Source of the DNA: Microbacterium testaceum StLB037 | GTDB taxonomy: Bacteria > Actinomycetota > Actinomycetes > Actinomycetales > Microbacteriaceae | Reading direction: 5' to 3' | Assembly: GCF_000202635.1 (NCBI RefSeq) | Contig: NC_015125.1 | Coordinates: 2,356,001-2,420,000 of the forward strand | Length of the DNA stretch: 64,000 bases | Part shown: positions 51,425-60,976 of the stretch, piece after piece | How positions within the stretch are numbered: the stretch's first letter is position 1 | Layout of the letters: each line of letters starts with the position of its first letter | The notes under the pieces: model-generated | What the model saw: only the letters and a program-made list of their open reading frames with translations | The model's database searches: none | Told to the model about the DNA's origin: nothing | Position numbers and translations under genes: made by a program

Positions 51425-52384
51425 ATGAGCGGCGACGTCGGGGGCAAGCGCATCGGCGTGCGCGAGGTCGCCGCCGCCGCGGGTGTCTCGACGCAGACGG
51501 TGTCGCGCGTGCTCAACGGGTATCCGGGCATTCGCGAGACCACGCGCGAGCGGGTGCTCGCCGCCGTCGCGGCGCTCGACTATCGCGTGAACAACGCCGC
51601 GCGCGCGCTCGGCACGAGCCTGACCCGCACGGTCGGCGTCGTGGCATCCGATGCCGTTCTGCACGGGCCCGCGGCCGGAATTGCCGCTCTCGAACGAGCC
51701 GCGCGGGCGCGCGGGCGGTGGATCGCGACCGCCTACACGGATTCGGACGACCCCGCGGACATCGACACCGCCGTGCGCCACCTTCTGGCGCAGGGGGTCG
51801 ACGGGATCGTTCTGGTCGCGGCGCACGGATCCACTCCTCTCGACGGGTACGACGTGCCGATCGTGCCGCTGTACGGCGAGTCGGGGACCCGCCAGCGCGA
51901 CGCGGCCGCCCTGGTCGTGGATCATCTCGCGGACCTCGGACATCGGCGGATCGTCGAGCTCGCCGGTCCGTCCGATTGGCGGGAAGCCCTGGCGCGCACC
52001 GCGGGCGTGGCTGATGCCGTCACCCGCCGGGGGATGACGCCCACCGAACGTGTCGAAGGGGACTGGAGCGCCGCCTCGGGCTTCGCCGCCGCCGCGTCGG
52101 TCGCGGCCGCCGTCGCCCACGGCGCGACCGGGGTGGCCGCCGCGAACGACCAGATGGCGCTGGGGCTCATGGCGGGCCTTGCGGCCCGGGGTCTGCGTGT
52201 TCCGGCGGACGTCTCGGTCACGGGCTTCGACGACAACCCGGATGCCGCCTTCTACAACCCCTCGCTGACGACGGTGCGCCTCGATGTCGAGGGCGAGGCC
52301 GAGTACGCCGTCGCCGCGGTGCTGGGCGACGAGGTCGTCGCGCCGGAGGCTCCCGTCTTGGTCGTCCGCGACTCGACGGCCTGA
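51425..52384 (+). CDS. LacI-family transcriptional regulator
   Basis: A 319-residue repressor: HTH at about 9-60 (IGVREVAAAAGVSTQTVSRVL, hinge NNAARALGTSLT), then a periplasmic-binding-like sensor (TVGVVASDAVLHG ... VDGIVLVAAHG ... LGHRRIVELAG ... VTGFDDNPDAAFYNPSLTTVR). Such proteins usually sense a sugar imported nearby. It sits between the xyl and ara genes, 1.8 kb before araD, whose upstream palindrome ATGTTACCGGTAACAT has the centre-CG symmetry typical of LacI operators, so it is the best candidate for that site. Confidence 0.88.
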   Translation: MSGDVGGKRIGVREVAAAAGVSTQTVSRVLNGYPGIRETTRERVLAAVAALDYRVNNAARALGTSLTRTVGVVASDAVLHGPAAGIAALERAARARGRWIATAYTDSDDPADIDTAVRHLLAQGVDGIVLVAAHGSTPLDGYDVPIVPLYGESGTRQRDAAALVVDHLADLGHRRIVELAGPSDWREALARTAGVADAVTRRGMTPTERVEGDWSAASGFAAAASVAAAVAHGATGVAAANDQMALGLMAGLAARGLRVPADVSVTGFDDNPDAAFYNPSLTTVRLDVEGEAEYAVAAVLGDEVVAPEAPVLVVRDSTA

Positions 52385-52613
52385 CGCCCGGCCCGGGCCG
52401 CCGCGGGGCGGGGCGCCGGGGGGCGCGGGGCGCGGGGCGCCGCGGGTCGCCGGGGCGCGAGACCGTACGTGCTTGCCGAGAACCCACGAGATTCGCGTCC
52501 GCGGCGTGCGGTCTCGACAAGAGCGTGCGGTCTCGGCGGCCCGGAGACCCGGAGATCCGGCGATCCGGCGATCCGGCGGGCCGGCGGTGCGGCGGGCCGG
52601 CGGGTGCGGCGGG
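52385..52613. repeat. GC-rich spacer with hairpin element and short tandem repeats
   Basis: A 229-base spacer between convergent genes. The left third is a G/C-only tract. The middle holds an inverted repeat with arms CTTGCCGAGAACCCACG and the complement of CGTGCGGTCTCGACAAG (13 of 17 matching). The right part is a decaying tandem repeat of GATCCGGCG-like units. No gene is supported. It probably ends both transcripts. Confidence 0.55.
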
Positions 52614-53171
52614 TCAGCGCGCGGCGCGGGTGAGGGGGCCGGCCAGCCACCGCTCCGCCTCGCGCGCGGTGCGGAGTCGCGCGACGGGGAGCTCGGCATC
52701 CAGAACGGGAATGCGCTCGCGGTACTTGTTGCGGGTGGAGATCGACCACCGCACGATGTGCTCGGGGTCGGTGAAGAACGTGTGCAGCGGGGGCTCGACG
52801 TTCCCGTTCCACAGGTGTTCGCGGCGGAGGCGCCGGCGCAGGGTCCGCGCGATGACACGGGGGAGTGTCACGGTCGCGAACGGCAGGTCGAGCCAGACGA
52901 GGAGGTCCGCGCGAGCGGTCAGCAGGGGGCGCGCGTCGGAGTACTGCCACTCCGTGACCCACGCGTCGCCCGCGACGAGAGCGCGGACGTCGTCGAGGAA
53001 TTCCGGTCTCGGCGTCCAGTCCGGACCGTGGAACAGCGCGTCGATCTCGGTGTGCGGGATGCCGAGCACCTCGGCGATCCGTCCGGCCAACGTCGTCTTG
53101 CCCACGCCGGACACGCCCGCGACGACGACGCGCCGTGGCCGAGCCGGGAGAGGGTCGGTGGCACTCAGCAC
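52614..53171 (-). CDS. P-loop NTPase, adenylate-kinase/topology-modulation-protein-like
   Basis: A 185-residue protein. VVVAGVSGVGKTTLAGRIAE (15-34) is the Walker A loop; TEIDALFHGPDWTPRPEF and LLVWLDLPFATVTLPRVIARTLRRRL resemble the FlaR/'topology modulation protein' family of small kinases of unknown substrate (a Walker-B-like Asp ends the LVWLD strand). The Arg-rich helix would be the lid. It stands alone; the start precedes the oxidoreductase pseudogene end by 41 nt. Confidence 0.78.
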   Translation of the reverse strand: MLSATDPLPARPRRVVVAGVSGVGKTTLAGRIAEVLGIPHTEIDALFHGPDWTPRPEFLDDVRALVAGDAWVTEWQYSDARPLLTARADLLVWLDLPFATVTLPRVIARTLRRRLRREHLWNGNVEPPLHTFFTDPEHIVRWSISTRNKYRERIPVLDAELPVARLRTAREAERWLAGPLTRAAR

Positions 53172-53212
53172 CCGTCCACGCTACGACGGGTCGGCGCAAT
53201 CGGCGGTGCGGC

Positions 53213-54059
53213 TCAGCCCTCCCGCGCCGGTGGTGCGACCGCTGCGGCGATGTCGGCCGCCGCGGTCAGTCCGGAGGCCATCGCGGTGACGACGGCCGCG
53301 GGGATGTGGGGATCGAGACGGCGCGCGATGTCGCCCGCCGCCCAGATGCCGGGCTGATCCGTGCGCCCGAGTGCATCCACGACGATCCCGTCCGTCTCGA
53401 CGCGGACGCCGAGGTTGGTGGCGAGGCGCGAACGGGGCCTCGGGTTCGGCGGGATGAAGACGGCCGCGACCTCGGTCGTCCGACCGTCGTGCCGGGTGAT
53501 GAGGGCGCGATCGTTCACACGCGTGACGGATGCCACCTCATCAGGCCCGAAGAGCGGCACCTCGGCGGTGAGCCCGCGCAGCAGTGCCCCGACGTGGTCC
53601 GCGTGCGCGCCGGAGGAGATCACCGCGATGGGCCCGTCCGCGTGCTCGTGGCCATGACAGTACGGGTAGGGCAGCACGAGGTCTCCCCCAGAGCTCCGCG
53701 AGCCCGGGGAGCGGCAGGAGCGCGTCCTCCACTCCTGCGGCGATGAGGAGGTTGTCGGTGCGCCACGGCCCGTCGGCGGTGTCGAGCTCGATGTCCGTGT
53801 CGCGCCGCGCCCCGCGGACGGTGTGGTCGACCACCCGCGCCCAGGGGTATCGCTGAAGCTCATCTCGCGCCGCCGCACGAAGCCGCGCGGGCTCGGTCCC
53901 ATCCCACCCGATCACGTTGTGCATGCGGGGTGATGTCGTGTTCCGGGGACGGCCGTCGTCGAAGACGACCGTGTCCACGTGCATCCGGCCCAGTGTCAGA
54001 GCGGCCTGCAGGCCGGCGGGTCCTCCGCCGACGACGGCGACCGTCGCGAATTCCGTCAT
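53213..54059 (-). pseudogene. FAD-dependent thioredoxin-reductase-like protein, frameshifted
   Basis: Two overlapping frames join into one protein of about 280 residues. The first part, from ATG 54059 (MTEFATVAVVGGGPAGLQAA, FAD loop), runs to ...PLPGLAELWG; the second resumes DLVLPYPYCHGHEH and ends GIWAAGDIARRLDPHIPAA (second FAD motif). The break lies in a run of five C at 53685-53689; removing one base restores a continuous frame. This could be a real inactivating mutation or a sequencing error. In addition, the redox CxxC is reduced to a single Cys (YPYCHG instead of CPYCHG), so the original enzyme may have been a reductase-like oxidase rather than a disulfide reductase. Confidence 0.8.
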
Positions 54060-54121
54060 GCGCTCATCCTTCTGGGCGGACCTTTGCGGCCGCCCTGCGT
54101 TTTCCCCCTCGCGCCACCGGG

Positions 54122-54137
54122 ATGTTACCGGTAACAT
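54122..54137. promoter_or_regulatory. Perfect 16-bp operator palindrome before araD
   Basis: ATGTTACCGGTAACAT, perfectly self-complementary, 62 bp before the araD start. TAACAT inside it can be the -10 box, so a bound repressor would block transcription. The form fits LacI-family operators with a central CG. Confidence 0.75.
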
Positions 54138-54199
54138 TGCGACACGAGCGCCTTGCGCCCCACCGCCCCACCGCCCCGAACCCCGTCGAAGGAGACCGC

Positions 54200-54916
54200 G
54201 TGTCCGACGCCGCCCCGTTCACGCCCGAGGTGCAGGAGGCGATCGACGCCGTCCGCGCCGACGTCGCGAAACTGCACGCCGAGCTCGTGCGCTACAACCT
54301 CATCGTCTGGACGGGCGGCAACGTCTCGGGTCGTGTGCCCGGTGCCGACCTGTTCGTGATCAAGCCCTCCGGCGTCTCGTACGACGACCTGGCGCCCGAG
54401 AACATGATCCTCTGCGACCTCGACGGCAACGCGATCCCCGGCACCCCCGGCTCCGAGCGCAGCCCCTCGAGCGACACCGCGGCGCACGCGTACGTGTACC
54501 GCCACATGCCCGAGGTCGGCGGGGTCGTGCACACGCACTCCACCTACGGCGTCGCGTGGGCGGCCCGCGGCGAAGAGATCCCCTGCGTCATCACCGCCAT
54601 GGCCGACGAGTTCGGCGGACCCATCCCGGTCGGCCCGTTCGCGATCATCGGCGACGACTCGATCGGCCGCGGCATCGTCGAGACCCTGCGTGGTCACCGG
54701 TCGCGCGGCGTGATCATGCAGAACCACGGTCCCTTCACGATCGGCACGAACGCGAAGGATGCCGTGAAGGCCGCGGTCATGCTCGAAGACGTCGCCCGCA
54801 CCGTGCACATCGCGCGCGAGGCGGGCCCGCTCATCCCCATCCCGCAGGACAAGATCGACGCCCTCTACAACCGCTACCAGAACGTCTACGGACAGAGCAC
54901 GGACGACCGCCGATGA
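54200..54916 (+). CDS. araD: L-ribulose-5-phosphate 4-epimerase
   Basis: A 238-residue class-II aldolase/epimerase from GTG 54200 with GAAGGAGA just upstream. NLIVWTGGNVSGRVPG, VIKPSGVSYDDL, the zinc-binding HTHSTYGVAWA, ADEFGGPIPVGPFA and IMQNHGPFTIG (third His) are all as in AraD. It turns L-ribulose-5-phosphate into D-xylulose-5-phosphate. First gene of the araD-araB-araA operon; the stop overlaps araB (ATGA). Confidence 0.95.
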   Translation: MSDAAPFTPEVQEAIDAVRADVAKLHAELVRYNLIVWTGGNVSGRVPGADLFVIKPSGVSYDDLAPENMILCDLDGNAIPGTPGSERSPSSDTAAHAYVYRHMPEVGGVVHTHSTYGVAWAARGEEIPCVITAMADEFGGPIPVGPFAIIGDDSIGRGIVETLRGHRSRGVIMQNHGPFTIGTNAKDAVKAAVMLEDVARTVHIAREAGPLIPIPQDKIDALYNRYQNVYGQSTDDRR

Positions 54917-56514
54917 ACGCGCAGAACCCCGACGCCACGGCATCCGCCGCCGTCATCGCCGAAGGCCGCGCCAGCCTCGGCATCGAGCTCGGATCCACCC
55001 GCATCAAGGCCTGCCTCATCGGCCCCGACGCCGAGGTGCTCGCCACCGGCTCCCACGAGTGGGAGAACGTCTACGCCGACAAGCTCTGGACGTACTCCCT
55101 GGATGCCGTCTGGGCGGGCCTGCAGGCCGCCTACGCCGAGCTGGTCCAGAACGTCCAGCAGCAGCACGGCGTCACCCCCGAGCGCTACGCCGCGATGGGT
55201 GTCTCGGCGATGATGCACGGCTACCTGGCCTTCGACGCCGACGGTGAGCTGCTCGCTCCCTTCCGCACCTGGCGCAACACCAACACCGGGGTCGCCGCCG
55301 CCGAGCTGACCGAGCTGCTGGGGGTGAACATTCCGCTCCGCTGGTCTATCGCGCACCTGCACCAGGCCGTGGTCGACGCCGAACCGCACGTGCCCGAGAT
55401 CCGCTTCCTCACGACCCTCGCCGGGTACGTGCACTGGAAGCTGACCGGCGAGAAGGTGCTCGGCGTCGGCGACGCCTCGGGCGTGTTCCCCATCGACTCC
55501 GCCGCTCGCGACTACGACGCCGAGCTCGTCGCGCGTTACGACGACCTGGCCGCGGGTCGGGTTCCCGCGCTGACCGACCTGCTCCCGCGCGTGCTCGTGG
55601 CGGGTACCGCCGCCGGCGACCTGACCGCGGAGGGCGCGGCCCTGCTCGACCCGAGCGGAACCCTGCGTCCCGGCATCCCGTTCGCCCCGCCCGAGGGCGA
55701 CGCGGGCACCGGCATGGTCGCCACGAACGCCGTCGCCCCCCGCACGGGCAACGTCAGCGCCGGCACGAGCATCTTCGCGATGGTCGTCCTCGAGCGCCCG
55801 CTCTCCGAGGTGCACCACGAGCTCGACCTCGTCACGACGCCCTCGGGCGACGCGGTCGCGATGGTGCACTGCAACAACGGCGCGAGCGAGCTGGCGGCGT
55901 GGGCGAACATGTTCACCGCCTTCTCGGCCGCGGCCGGCGTGCCCCAGACCCCGGATGCCACCTACGCGGCCCTCTTCGAAGCCGCCCTGTCGGGCGAGGC
56001 CGACGCCGGCGGGCTGCTGGCGTACAACCACCTCGCGGGGGAGCCCATCGCGGGTCTCGACGAGGGCCGCCCGCTCGTGGTGCGCACTCCCGACAGCCGC
56101 CTGACGCTGCCGAACTTCATGCGCGCGCAGTTGTACGGCGTGTTCGGCACGCTCGCCCTCGGTATGGCTGTGCTGCACGCGGAGGGCGTCGGCCTCGACA
56201 AGATGTACGCGCACGGCGGCATGTTCCGCACCGCGGGAGTCGCCCAGCGCTTCCTCGCGGCGGCTCTCGACGCGCCCGTCGCAGTCGCCGAGACGGCGTC
56301 CGAGGGCGGGGCGTGGGGTATGGCGGTGCTCGCGGCGTACGTCGCCGAGGGCGCCGGCCGCGATCTCGACACCTACCTCGCCGAGGCCGTCTTCGCCGAT
56401 GCGCCCCTCACGACCGCCGACCCCGACCCGGCCGACGTCGCCGGATTCTCGTCCTACCTCGACCGTTACCGCGCCGGACTCGCCGTCGAGGCCGCCGCCG
56501 TGGCATCCCTCTGA
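54913..56514 (+). CDS. araB: Ribulokinase (FGGY family)
   Basis: A 533-residue sugar kinase between araD and araA, expected to phosphorylate L-ribulose. [20 protein letters not shown] (20-39) is the phosphate loop; [10 protein letters not shown] and [14 protein letters not shown] contact the sugar; [13 protein letters not shown], the adenosine motif [15 protein letters not shown] and [15 protein letters not shown] complete the fold. It differs from the E. coli AraB branch and looks like the xylulokinase-like FGGY type used for ribulose in actinobacteria. Overlaps araD by 4 nt; 23 nt to araA. Confidence 0.9.
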   Translation: MNAQNPDATASAAVIAEGRASLGIELGSTRIKACLIGPDAEVLATGSHEWENVYADKLWTYSLDAVWAGLQAAYAELVQNVQQQHGVTPERYAAMGVSAMMHGYLAFDADGELLAPFRTWRNTNTGVAAAELTELLGVNIPLRWSIAHLHQAVVDAEPHVPEIRFLTTLAGYVHWKLTGEKVLGVGDASGVFPIDSAARDYDAELVARYDDLAAGRVPALTDLLPRVLVAGTAAGDLTAEGAALLDPSGTLRPGIPFAPPEGDAGTGMVATNAVAPRTGNVSAGTSIFAMVVLERPLSEVHHELDLVTTPSGDAVAMVHCNNGASELAAWANMFTAFSAAAGVPQTPDATYAALFEAALSGEADAGGLLAYNHLAGEPIAGLDEGRPLVVRTPDSRLTLPNFMRAQLYGVFGTLALGMAVLHAEGVGLDKMYAHGGMFRTAGVAQRFLAAALDAPVAVAETASEGGAWGMAVLAAYVAEGAGRDLDTYLAEAVFADAPLTTADPDPADVAGFSSYLDRYRAGLAVEAAAVASL

Positions 56515-56537
56515 AGATCCCTCACGAAGGAAAAGAA

Positions 56538-58049
56538 ATGACCCGCACTCCCCTCAAGAACGACCTCGACGGCTACGAGGTCTGGTTCGTCACCGGCAGC
56601 CAGAACCTCTACGGCGAAAAGACGCTGAAGCAGGTCGCCGAGCAGTCGCAGGCCGTCGTCGAGGGCCTGAACGGCCTGCCGGTGAAGGTCGTCTGGAAGC
56701 CCGTGCTGAAGGACTCCGACAGCATCCGTCGCATGGCGCTCGAGATCAACGGTCGCGACGACGTCATCGGCGTCATCGCGTGGATGCACACCTTCAGCCC
56801 CGCGAAGATGTGGATCTCGGGTCTCGACGCGCTGCAGAAGCCGCTCCTGCACCTGCACACGCAGGCCAACGTCGAGCTGCCGTGGAACGACATCGACTTC
56901 GACTTCATGAACCTCAACCAGGCCGCGCACGGCGACCGCGAGTTCGGGTACATCCAGACGCGCCTCGGCGTCTCGCGCAAGACGGTCGTCGGCCACGTGT
57001 CGAACCCGGCCGTGCGCCAGCAGATCGAGGACTGGGAGCGCGCCGCCGCCGGCTGGACCGCCGCGCGCACCCTCAAGCTCGCGCGCTTCGGTGACAACAT
57101 GCGCTACGTCGCGGTCACCGAGGGCGACAAGACCGAGGCCGAGCTGCGTTTCGGCGTGCAGGTCAACACGTGGGGCGTCAACGAGCTCGTCGAGGCCGTC
57201 GAGAAGGCATCGGATGCCGACATCGACGCGCTCGTGCAGGAGTACATCGACAGCTACGACGTCGTCGAGGAGCTGCTCCCCGGCGGTGCGCGTCACCAGT
57301 CGCTGCGCGACGGCGCCGCGATCGAGCTGGGCCTGCGCTCGTTCCTCGAGGAGGGCGGCTTCGGCGCCTTCACCACGTCGTTCGAAGACCTCGGTGCGCT
57401 GAAGCAGCTGCCCGGTCTCGCGGTGCAGCGCCTCATGGCCGAGGGCTACGGCTTCGGCGCCGAGGGCGACTGGAAGACGGCGATCCTCGTGCGCGTCGCC
57501 AACGTCATGGGCGCGGGTCTGCCCGGTGGGGCCTCGCTCATGGAGGACTACACGTACGACCTCGTTCCCGGCTCCGAGCGCATCCTCGGTGCGCACATGC
57601 TCGAGGTCTCGCCCTCGCTGACCACGAAGAAGCCGCGCCTCGAGATCCACGAGCTGGGCATCGGCGGCAAGGACGACCCGGTGCGCCTGGTTTTCACGGC
57701 CGACGCAGGCCCCGCGCTGGTCGTCGCGATGAGCGACATGCGCGACCGCTTCCGCCTCGTGGCCAACGTCGTCGAGAACGTCGACGCGCCCGACCTGCCG
57801 AAGCTGCCCGTGGGACGCGCGGTGTGGAAGCCCGCGCCCGACTTCGCGACCTCGGCCGGCTGCTGGCTTGCCGCGGGAGCTGCGCACCACACCGTCATGA
57901 CGACGGCCGTGGGCATCGAGGTGTTCCGCGACTTCGCCGAGATCGCCAAGACCGAGCTCGTCGTCATCGACGAGGACACCACGGTCCGCGGCTTCCAGAG
58001 CGAACTGCGCTGGAACCAGGCGTACTACCGCCTGGCCCAGGGCCTGTAA
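56538..58049 (+). CDS. araA: L-arabinose isomerase
   Basis: A 503-residue enzyme converting L-arabinose to L-ribulose. [19 protein letters not shown] at the start, [25 protein letters not shown], the metal ligands in [11 protein letters not shown] and [17 protein letters not shown] and the late AHHTVMTT are all typical. Length is standard. AAGGAAAAGA lies before the ATG. It ends the ara operon, followed by a hairpin at 58062. Confidence 0.97.
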   Translation: MTRTPLKNDLDGYEVWFVTGSQNLYGEKTLKQVAEQSQAVVEGLNGLPVKVVWKPVLKDSDSIRRMALEINGRDDVIGVIAWMHTFSPAKMWISGLDALQKPLLHLHTQANVELPWNDIDFDFMNLNQAAHGDREFGYIQTRLGVSRKTVVGHVSNPAVRQQIEDWERAAAGWTAARTLKLARFGDNMRYVAVTEGDKTEAELRFGVQVNTWGVNELVEAVEKASDADIDALVQEYIDSYDVVEELLPGGARHQSLRDGAAIELGLRSFLEEGGFGAFTTSFEDLGALKQLPGLAVQRLMAEGYGFGAEGDWKTAILVRVANVMGAGLPGGASLMEDYTYDLVPGSERILGAHMLEVSPSLTTKKPRLEIHELGIGGKDDPVRLVFTADAGPALVVAMSDMRDRFRLVANVVENVDAPDLPKLPVGRAVWKPAPDFATSAGCWLAAGAAHHTVMTTAVGIEVFRDFAEIAKTELVVIDEDTTVRGFQSELRWNQAYYRLAQGL

Positions 58050-58417
58050 GACCCCCGCCGTCCTCGGATCCTCGCTGATCCGGGGGCGGTGCGGCACTCG
58101 CGCGCCTCGCTCTCTCGGGGCGCGTGCCGTGCACCGGTTCGTCCGGCGCGCGGATCGTGCCCCGGACTCGTGGTGGCGGTGGGCTGCCGCGGGGTCCGGG
58201 GCACGTCTGTTTCGGGGCGATGTTCGGCGGAGACGTGCCCCGATCTGTGCATCGCGTGTCCCAGGAGGTGCGGCCCGGAAGGGCCTCGGATCGCACTTCT
58301 TCGGACATGGATGCCGGGAGGATGGACATGCCGAACGGCCGGGGCCCTGTCTCGATCGTTCGTGACCCCCTCCGCGACGTCTGGACCACGGCGCGCGCAT
58401 CGACTCATCGGAGAACC
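58050..58417. other. Spacer after araA
   Basis: A 368-base stretch. The left end has a hairpin (58062-58070 with 58077-58085, 9 bp with one G.T pair) that may terminate the ara operon. The rest shows no gene I can support, although the frame of the next protein could be extended upstream to an ATG near 58307. Confidence 0.5.
58062..58085 (+). terminator. Possible araA terminator hairpin
   Basis: Arms CCTCGGATC and GATCCGGGG around CTCGCT, 13 bases past the araA stop; no T-tract. Confidence 0.45.
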
Positions 58418-58900
58418 ATGACCCACCACGACGGCGCGGCCGACGCGGGCTCTGCGGAGCCGCTTTTCGTCGTTCAGCGATACCCCTCCCAGCACCTGGT
58501 CGCCCGGGGGATTGGCATCCTGTTCATGGGCGGTGCCGTGGTCCTCGCCGCGTCGGAGATCATCGAGCGGGATCCTCTCGCGTACATCGGCATCACGGTG
58601 TGGTTGACCACGCTGGGCGGCCTCGGGGCGATCATCTTCTTCTACGCCCTGTCCCTGGGGCGGGCGCGCATCCTCGTGTTCGACGATCACCTCGTCGTCC
58701 GCTCGGGACGGCGCCGGGCACGTACCGTGCCGGCGTCCGACATCGTCGAGCTCGCGGCGCTGATGTCCGGACGGATCCGCGGCAGAGACGCACGTGGTCG
58801 CACGCTGTTCGAGACGATGAGCGTCTATCAGGGCTTCCCGGAGTTCACCTCCTGGCTGCAGGAGAAGGCACCCCGGGCGTGGGCCGAGATGACGGGGTAG
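58418..58900 (+). CDS. Small membrane protein with PH-like tail
   Basis: A 160-residue protein from ATG 58418 (CGGAGA upstream). Two hydrophobic helices (about 29-46 and 54-79, GIGILFMGGAVVLAASEI and YIGITVWLTTLGGLGAIIFF) are followed by a soluble beta-rich part (RILVFDDHLVVRSGRRRART...DIVELAAL) that resembles the bacterial PH-like domain of YdbS/YcdB-type membrane proteins. Function unknown. A longer start around 58307 is possible. Convergent with the next gene. Confidence 0.6.
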   Translation: MTHHDGAADAGSAEPLFVVQRYPSQHLVARGIGILFMGGAVVLAASEIIERDPLAYIGITVWLTTLGGLGAIIFFYALSLGRARILVFDDHLVVRSGRRRARTVPASDIVELAALMSGRIRGRDARGRTLFETMSVYQGFPEFTSWLQEKAPRAWAEMTG

Positions 58901-58981
58901 AACGTCTGGCGTGGAGGGTGCTCAGACCGTACCTTTCGGGACACGGACGCCGAGGAGCGCGGGCGGCGCGCCGGTACGAGC

Positions 58982-59275
58982 TCAGGGACGGTCGACGGGC
59001 TTCTGTCGTCCGGCGTCGGGGCCGTGTTCGGCGGTGAATCGCCGGAGACTGCCGACGGCACTGACCAACCGGATCACGCCGTACACCGTCAGGACGAGGA
59101 ACGTGATCGCCGCTCCCCACCGCCACCACGGGGCGTCCGCCCCCTCGGACATGAGCGTCCACACGCTGCTCAACGCCAGGAACACCGCGCCGATCAGCGT
59201 CCAGATCGCCGCTGTCCTGGCCCGGTCGAACCGCATCCGCTGCTGGATGAGCGACCCCGACTCCTCGTCGCTCAC
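58982..59275 (-). CDS. Small two-helix membrane protein
   Basis: A 97-residue protein from GTG 59275, overlapping the dgt stop (GTGA). Two hydrophobic helices (about 22-43 and 52-74: AAIWTLIGAVFLALSSVWTL and WGAAITFLVLTVYGVIRLV). Acidic N-terminus, basic C-terminus. No family recognised; its tight coupling to the dGTPase gene suggests co-expression only. Confidence 0.65.
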   Translation of the reverse strand: MSDEESGSLIQQRMRFDRARTAAIWTLIGAVFLALSSVWTLMSEGADAPWWRWGAAITFLVLTVYGVIRLVSAVGSLRRFTAEHGPDAGRQKPVDRP

Positions 59276-60795
59276 AGCCGCTGTCCCAGAGACCACAGTC
59301 GGTCCGCGCGCCCGGAGATGGCCTCGGACAGCGCGAAGGCCTGCGAATCGGTGAGGGATGCCACGTAGTCCACGATTCCGCGAGAGCGCGCGAGCGTCTC
59401 GGCTTCGGCATCCGAGGGGCGACGTTCGGCGGGGAGGAGGGTGTACTGCTCGCGGGCGAGGGCGATGAGTTCGCGGAGGCGGCGCGGGGTGCGGGCGCGG
59501 TCGAGATCGTCGTCGAGCCATTCGCCGAGCGCGCGCACCGAGCGGGCGAGGATGCGGCTCATGCCGCGCTGCTGGATCGCGAGGTCGGGGCGGCTGAGCA
59601 CGAACCGCTTGTGCACGAATTTCAGCACCTCGACGTGGTGCCACGCCCAGGGCGACAGCACGACCGGTCCCGCCCGCGGGGTGTCGAGCGGGCGCAGCCG
59701 CGCCGACTCCTGGAATCGCCGGATCCACCGATCCGTGAAGGCCGCGAGGCGGCGCTCGGCCGTCAGCGACCCGTCGAATGGGCGGGCGAGGAGGTCGGTG
59801 ACCATTTCGGCATCCACGTCGCTCACCGCGGCGAGGAAGGCCTCGTCGTCGGCGATCCACGGGTCGTCGCGGCGCATCTTGCGGCGCAGGCGCTCGAGGC
59901 CCGCTCCCGGCGCGAGCTCGGCGCGCACCTCGGCCTCGTCGCGGTCGCGCCACTCGAGCACGTCGTCGAGCCAGCCGCGGAACTCCGCCGCGATCGGGGC
60001 GTGGTCGAGGATCCCCGCGCGGTAGAAGTCGTCGACGTCGTGCACCGAGTACGCGATGTCGTCGGCGAGGTCCATCACGGCGCCCTCGATGCTCTGGCGG
60101 AGGGGCTCGGCATCCACTCCCTCGCGGGCCTCGTCGAGGTCGGCGAGGTCGAGGTCGTACGCGGAGTACTTGTGCACCCGGTACGCGCCGTCGGGGGAGC
60201 GACGGATGCCGCGGGGCGGGCCGATCCGCTCGACATCGGCCGCGTCGACCGACGGTGCCCACGGGTACTTCGCCGAGGCTGCGCGAACGGCGGCGGTGAG
60301 GTTGAGCCCACGCGGGGCGTTCTCGACCACGTCGAGGGAGGTGAGGATGCGGTAGGTCTGCGCGTTGCCCTCGAACCCGTCGGGAAGGCCGAGCTCCTCG
60401 CGCGCGAGGCGGTTGAGCGTCGATTCGCCGAGGTGGCCAAACGGCGGGTGGCCGAGGTCGTGCGCGTACGCGGCGGCCTCGACGACGGTGGCGTTGCAGA
60501 CGTCGCCTTCGCCCGCCTGCCGCGATCGCGTGTTGAGCTGCAGCGCGACGACCCGTGCGATCGCGCTCACCTTCAGCGTGTGCGTGAGGCGATTGTGCAC
60601 GGGAGCGGCGCCGATGGAAGGCGAGACCACCTGGGTCACGGCCGACAGGCGCGAGAAGTACGGCGAGAACTGGATCCGCTCGAGGTCGATCGACCACGGG
60701 TCGGCGCGGGCGTCGTCGTGGTCGGGGTGGATCCGGGATGCCGGGTTGCCGACGACGGCCTCGGGTCGGGCGGGGGTCTCGTCGTGCAACGTCAT
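59272..60795 (-). CDS. dgt: Deoxyguanosinetriphosphate triphosphohydrolase-like protein
   Basis: A 507-residue HD-domain phosphohydrolase. VHNRLTHTLKVSAIARVVAL gives the first His, AAAYAHDLGHPPFGHLGE the HD pair and following His, and IEGAVMDLADDIAYSVHDVDDF the last Asp, the dGTPase set. It opens with FSPYFSRLSAVTQVVSP. It would turn dGTP or other dNTPs into nucleosides plus triphosphate. It starts at ATG 60795 and overlaps the next small gene. Confidence 0.92.
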   Translation of the reverse strand: MTLHDETPARPEAVVGNPASRIHPDHDDARADPWSIDLERIQFSPYFSRLSAVTQVVSPSIGAAPVHNRLTHTLKVSAIARVVALQLNTRSRQAGEGDVCNATVVEAAAYAHDLGHPPFGHLGESTLNRLAREELGLPDGFEGNAQTYRILTSLDVVENAPRGLNLTAAVRAASAKYPWAPSVDAADVERIGPPRGIRRSPDGAYRVHKYSAYDLDLADLDEAREGVDAEPLRQSIEGAVMDLADDIAYSVHDVDDFYRAGILDHAPIAAEFRGWLDDVLEWRDRDEAEVRAELAPGAGLERLRRKMRRDDPWIADDEAFLAAVSDVDAEMVTDLLARPFDGSLTAERRLAAFTDRWIRRFQESARLRPLDTPRAGPVVLSPWAWHHVEVLKFVHKRFVLSRPDLAIQQRGMSRILARSVRALGEWLDDDLDRARTPRRLRELIALAREQYTLLPAERRPSDAEAETLARSRGIVDYVASLTDSQAFALSEAISGRADRLWSLGQRL

Positions 60796-60879
60796 CCGGT
60801 CCTCTCGCGCGTGCGTGGCGTGGGTCCACGCTAACGCGGATGCGCGGGAGGTTGGTGACGGCGGCGATGCCTCTCGCGT

Positions 60880-60933
60880 GAGTGTCCAAAACACCCGGAC
60901 GATCTCGAAAATCGTCCGGGTGTTGTGGACACT
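60880..60933. repeat. Intergenic hairpin repeat, copy 3
   Basis: Left arm 60880-60903 and right arm 60911-60932 with loop CTCGAAA; the arm core GTGTCCAAAACACCCGGACG is identical to copies at 48632 and 48778. It lies between the dgt start and the GH3 stop, 43 bp from the latter, and may serve as the GH3 terminator. Confidence 0.83.
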
Positions 60934-60976
60934 GAACCGGGGAACCCGGCGGGGCGGCGGGCCCGGCGGGAGCGGC

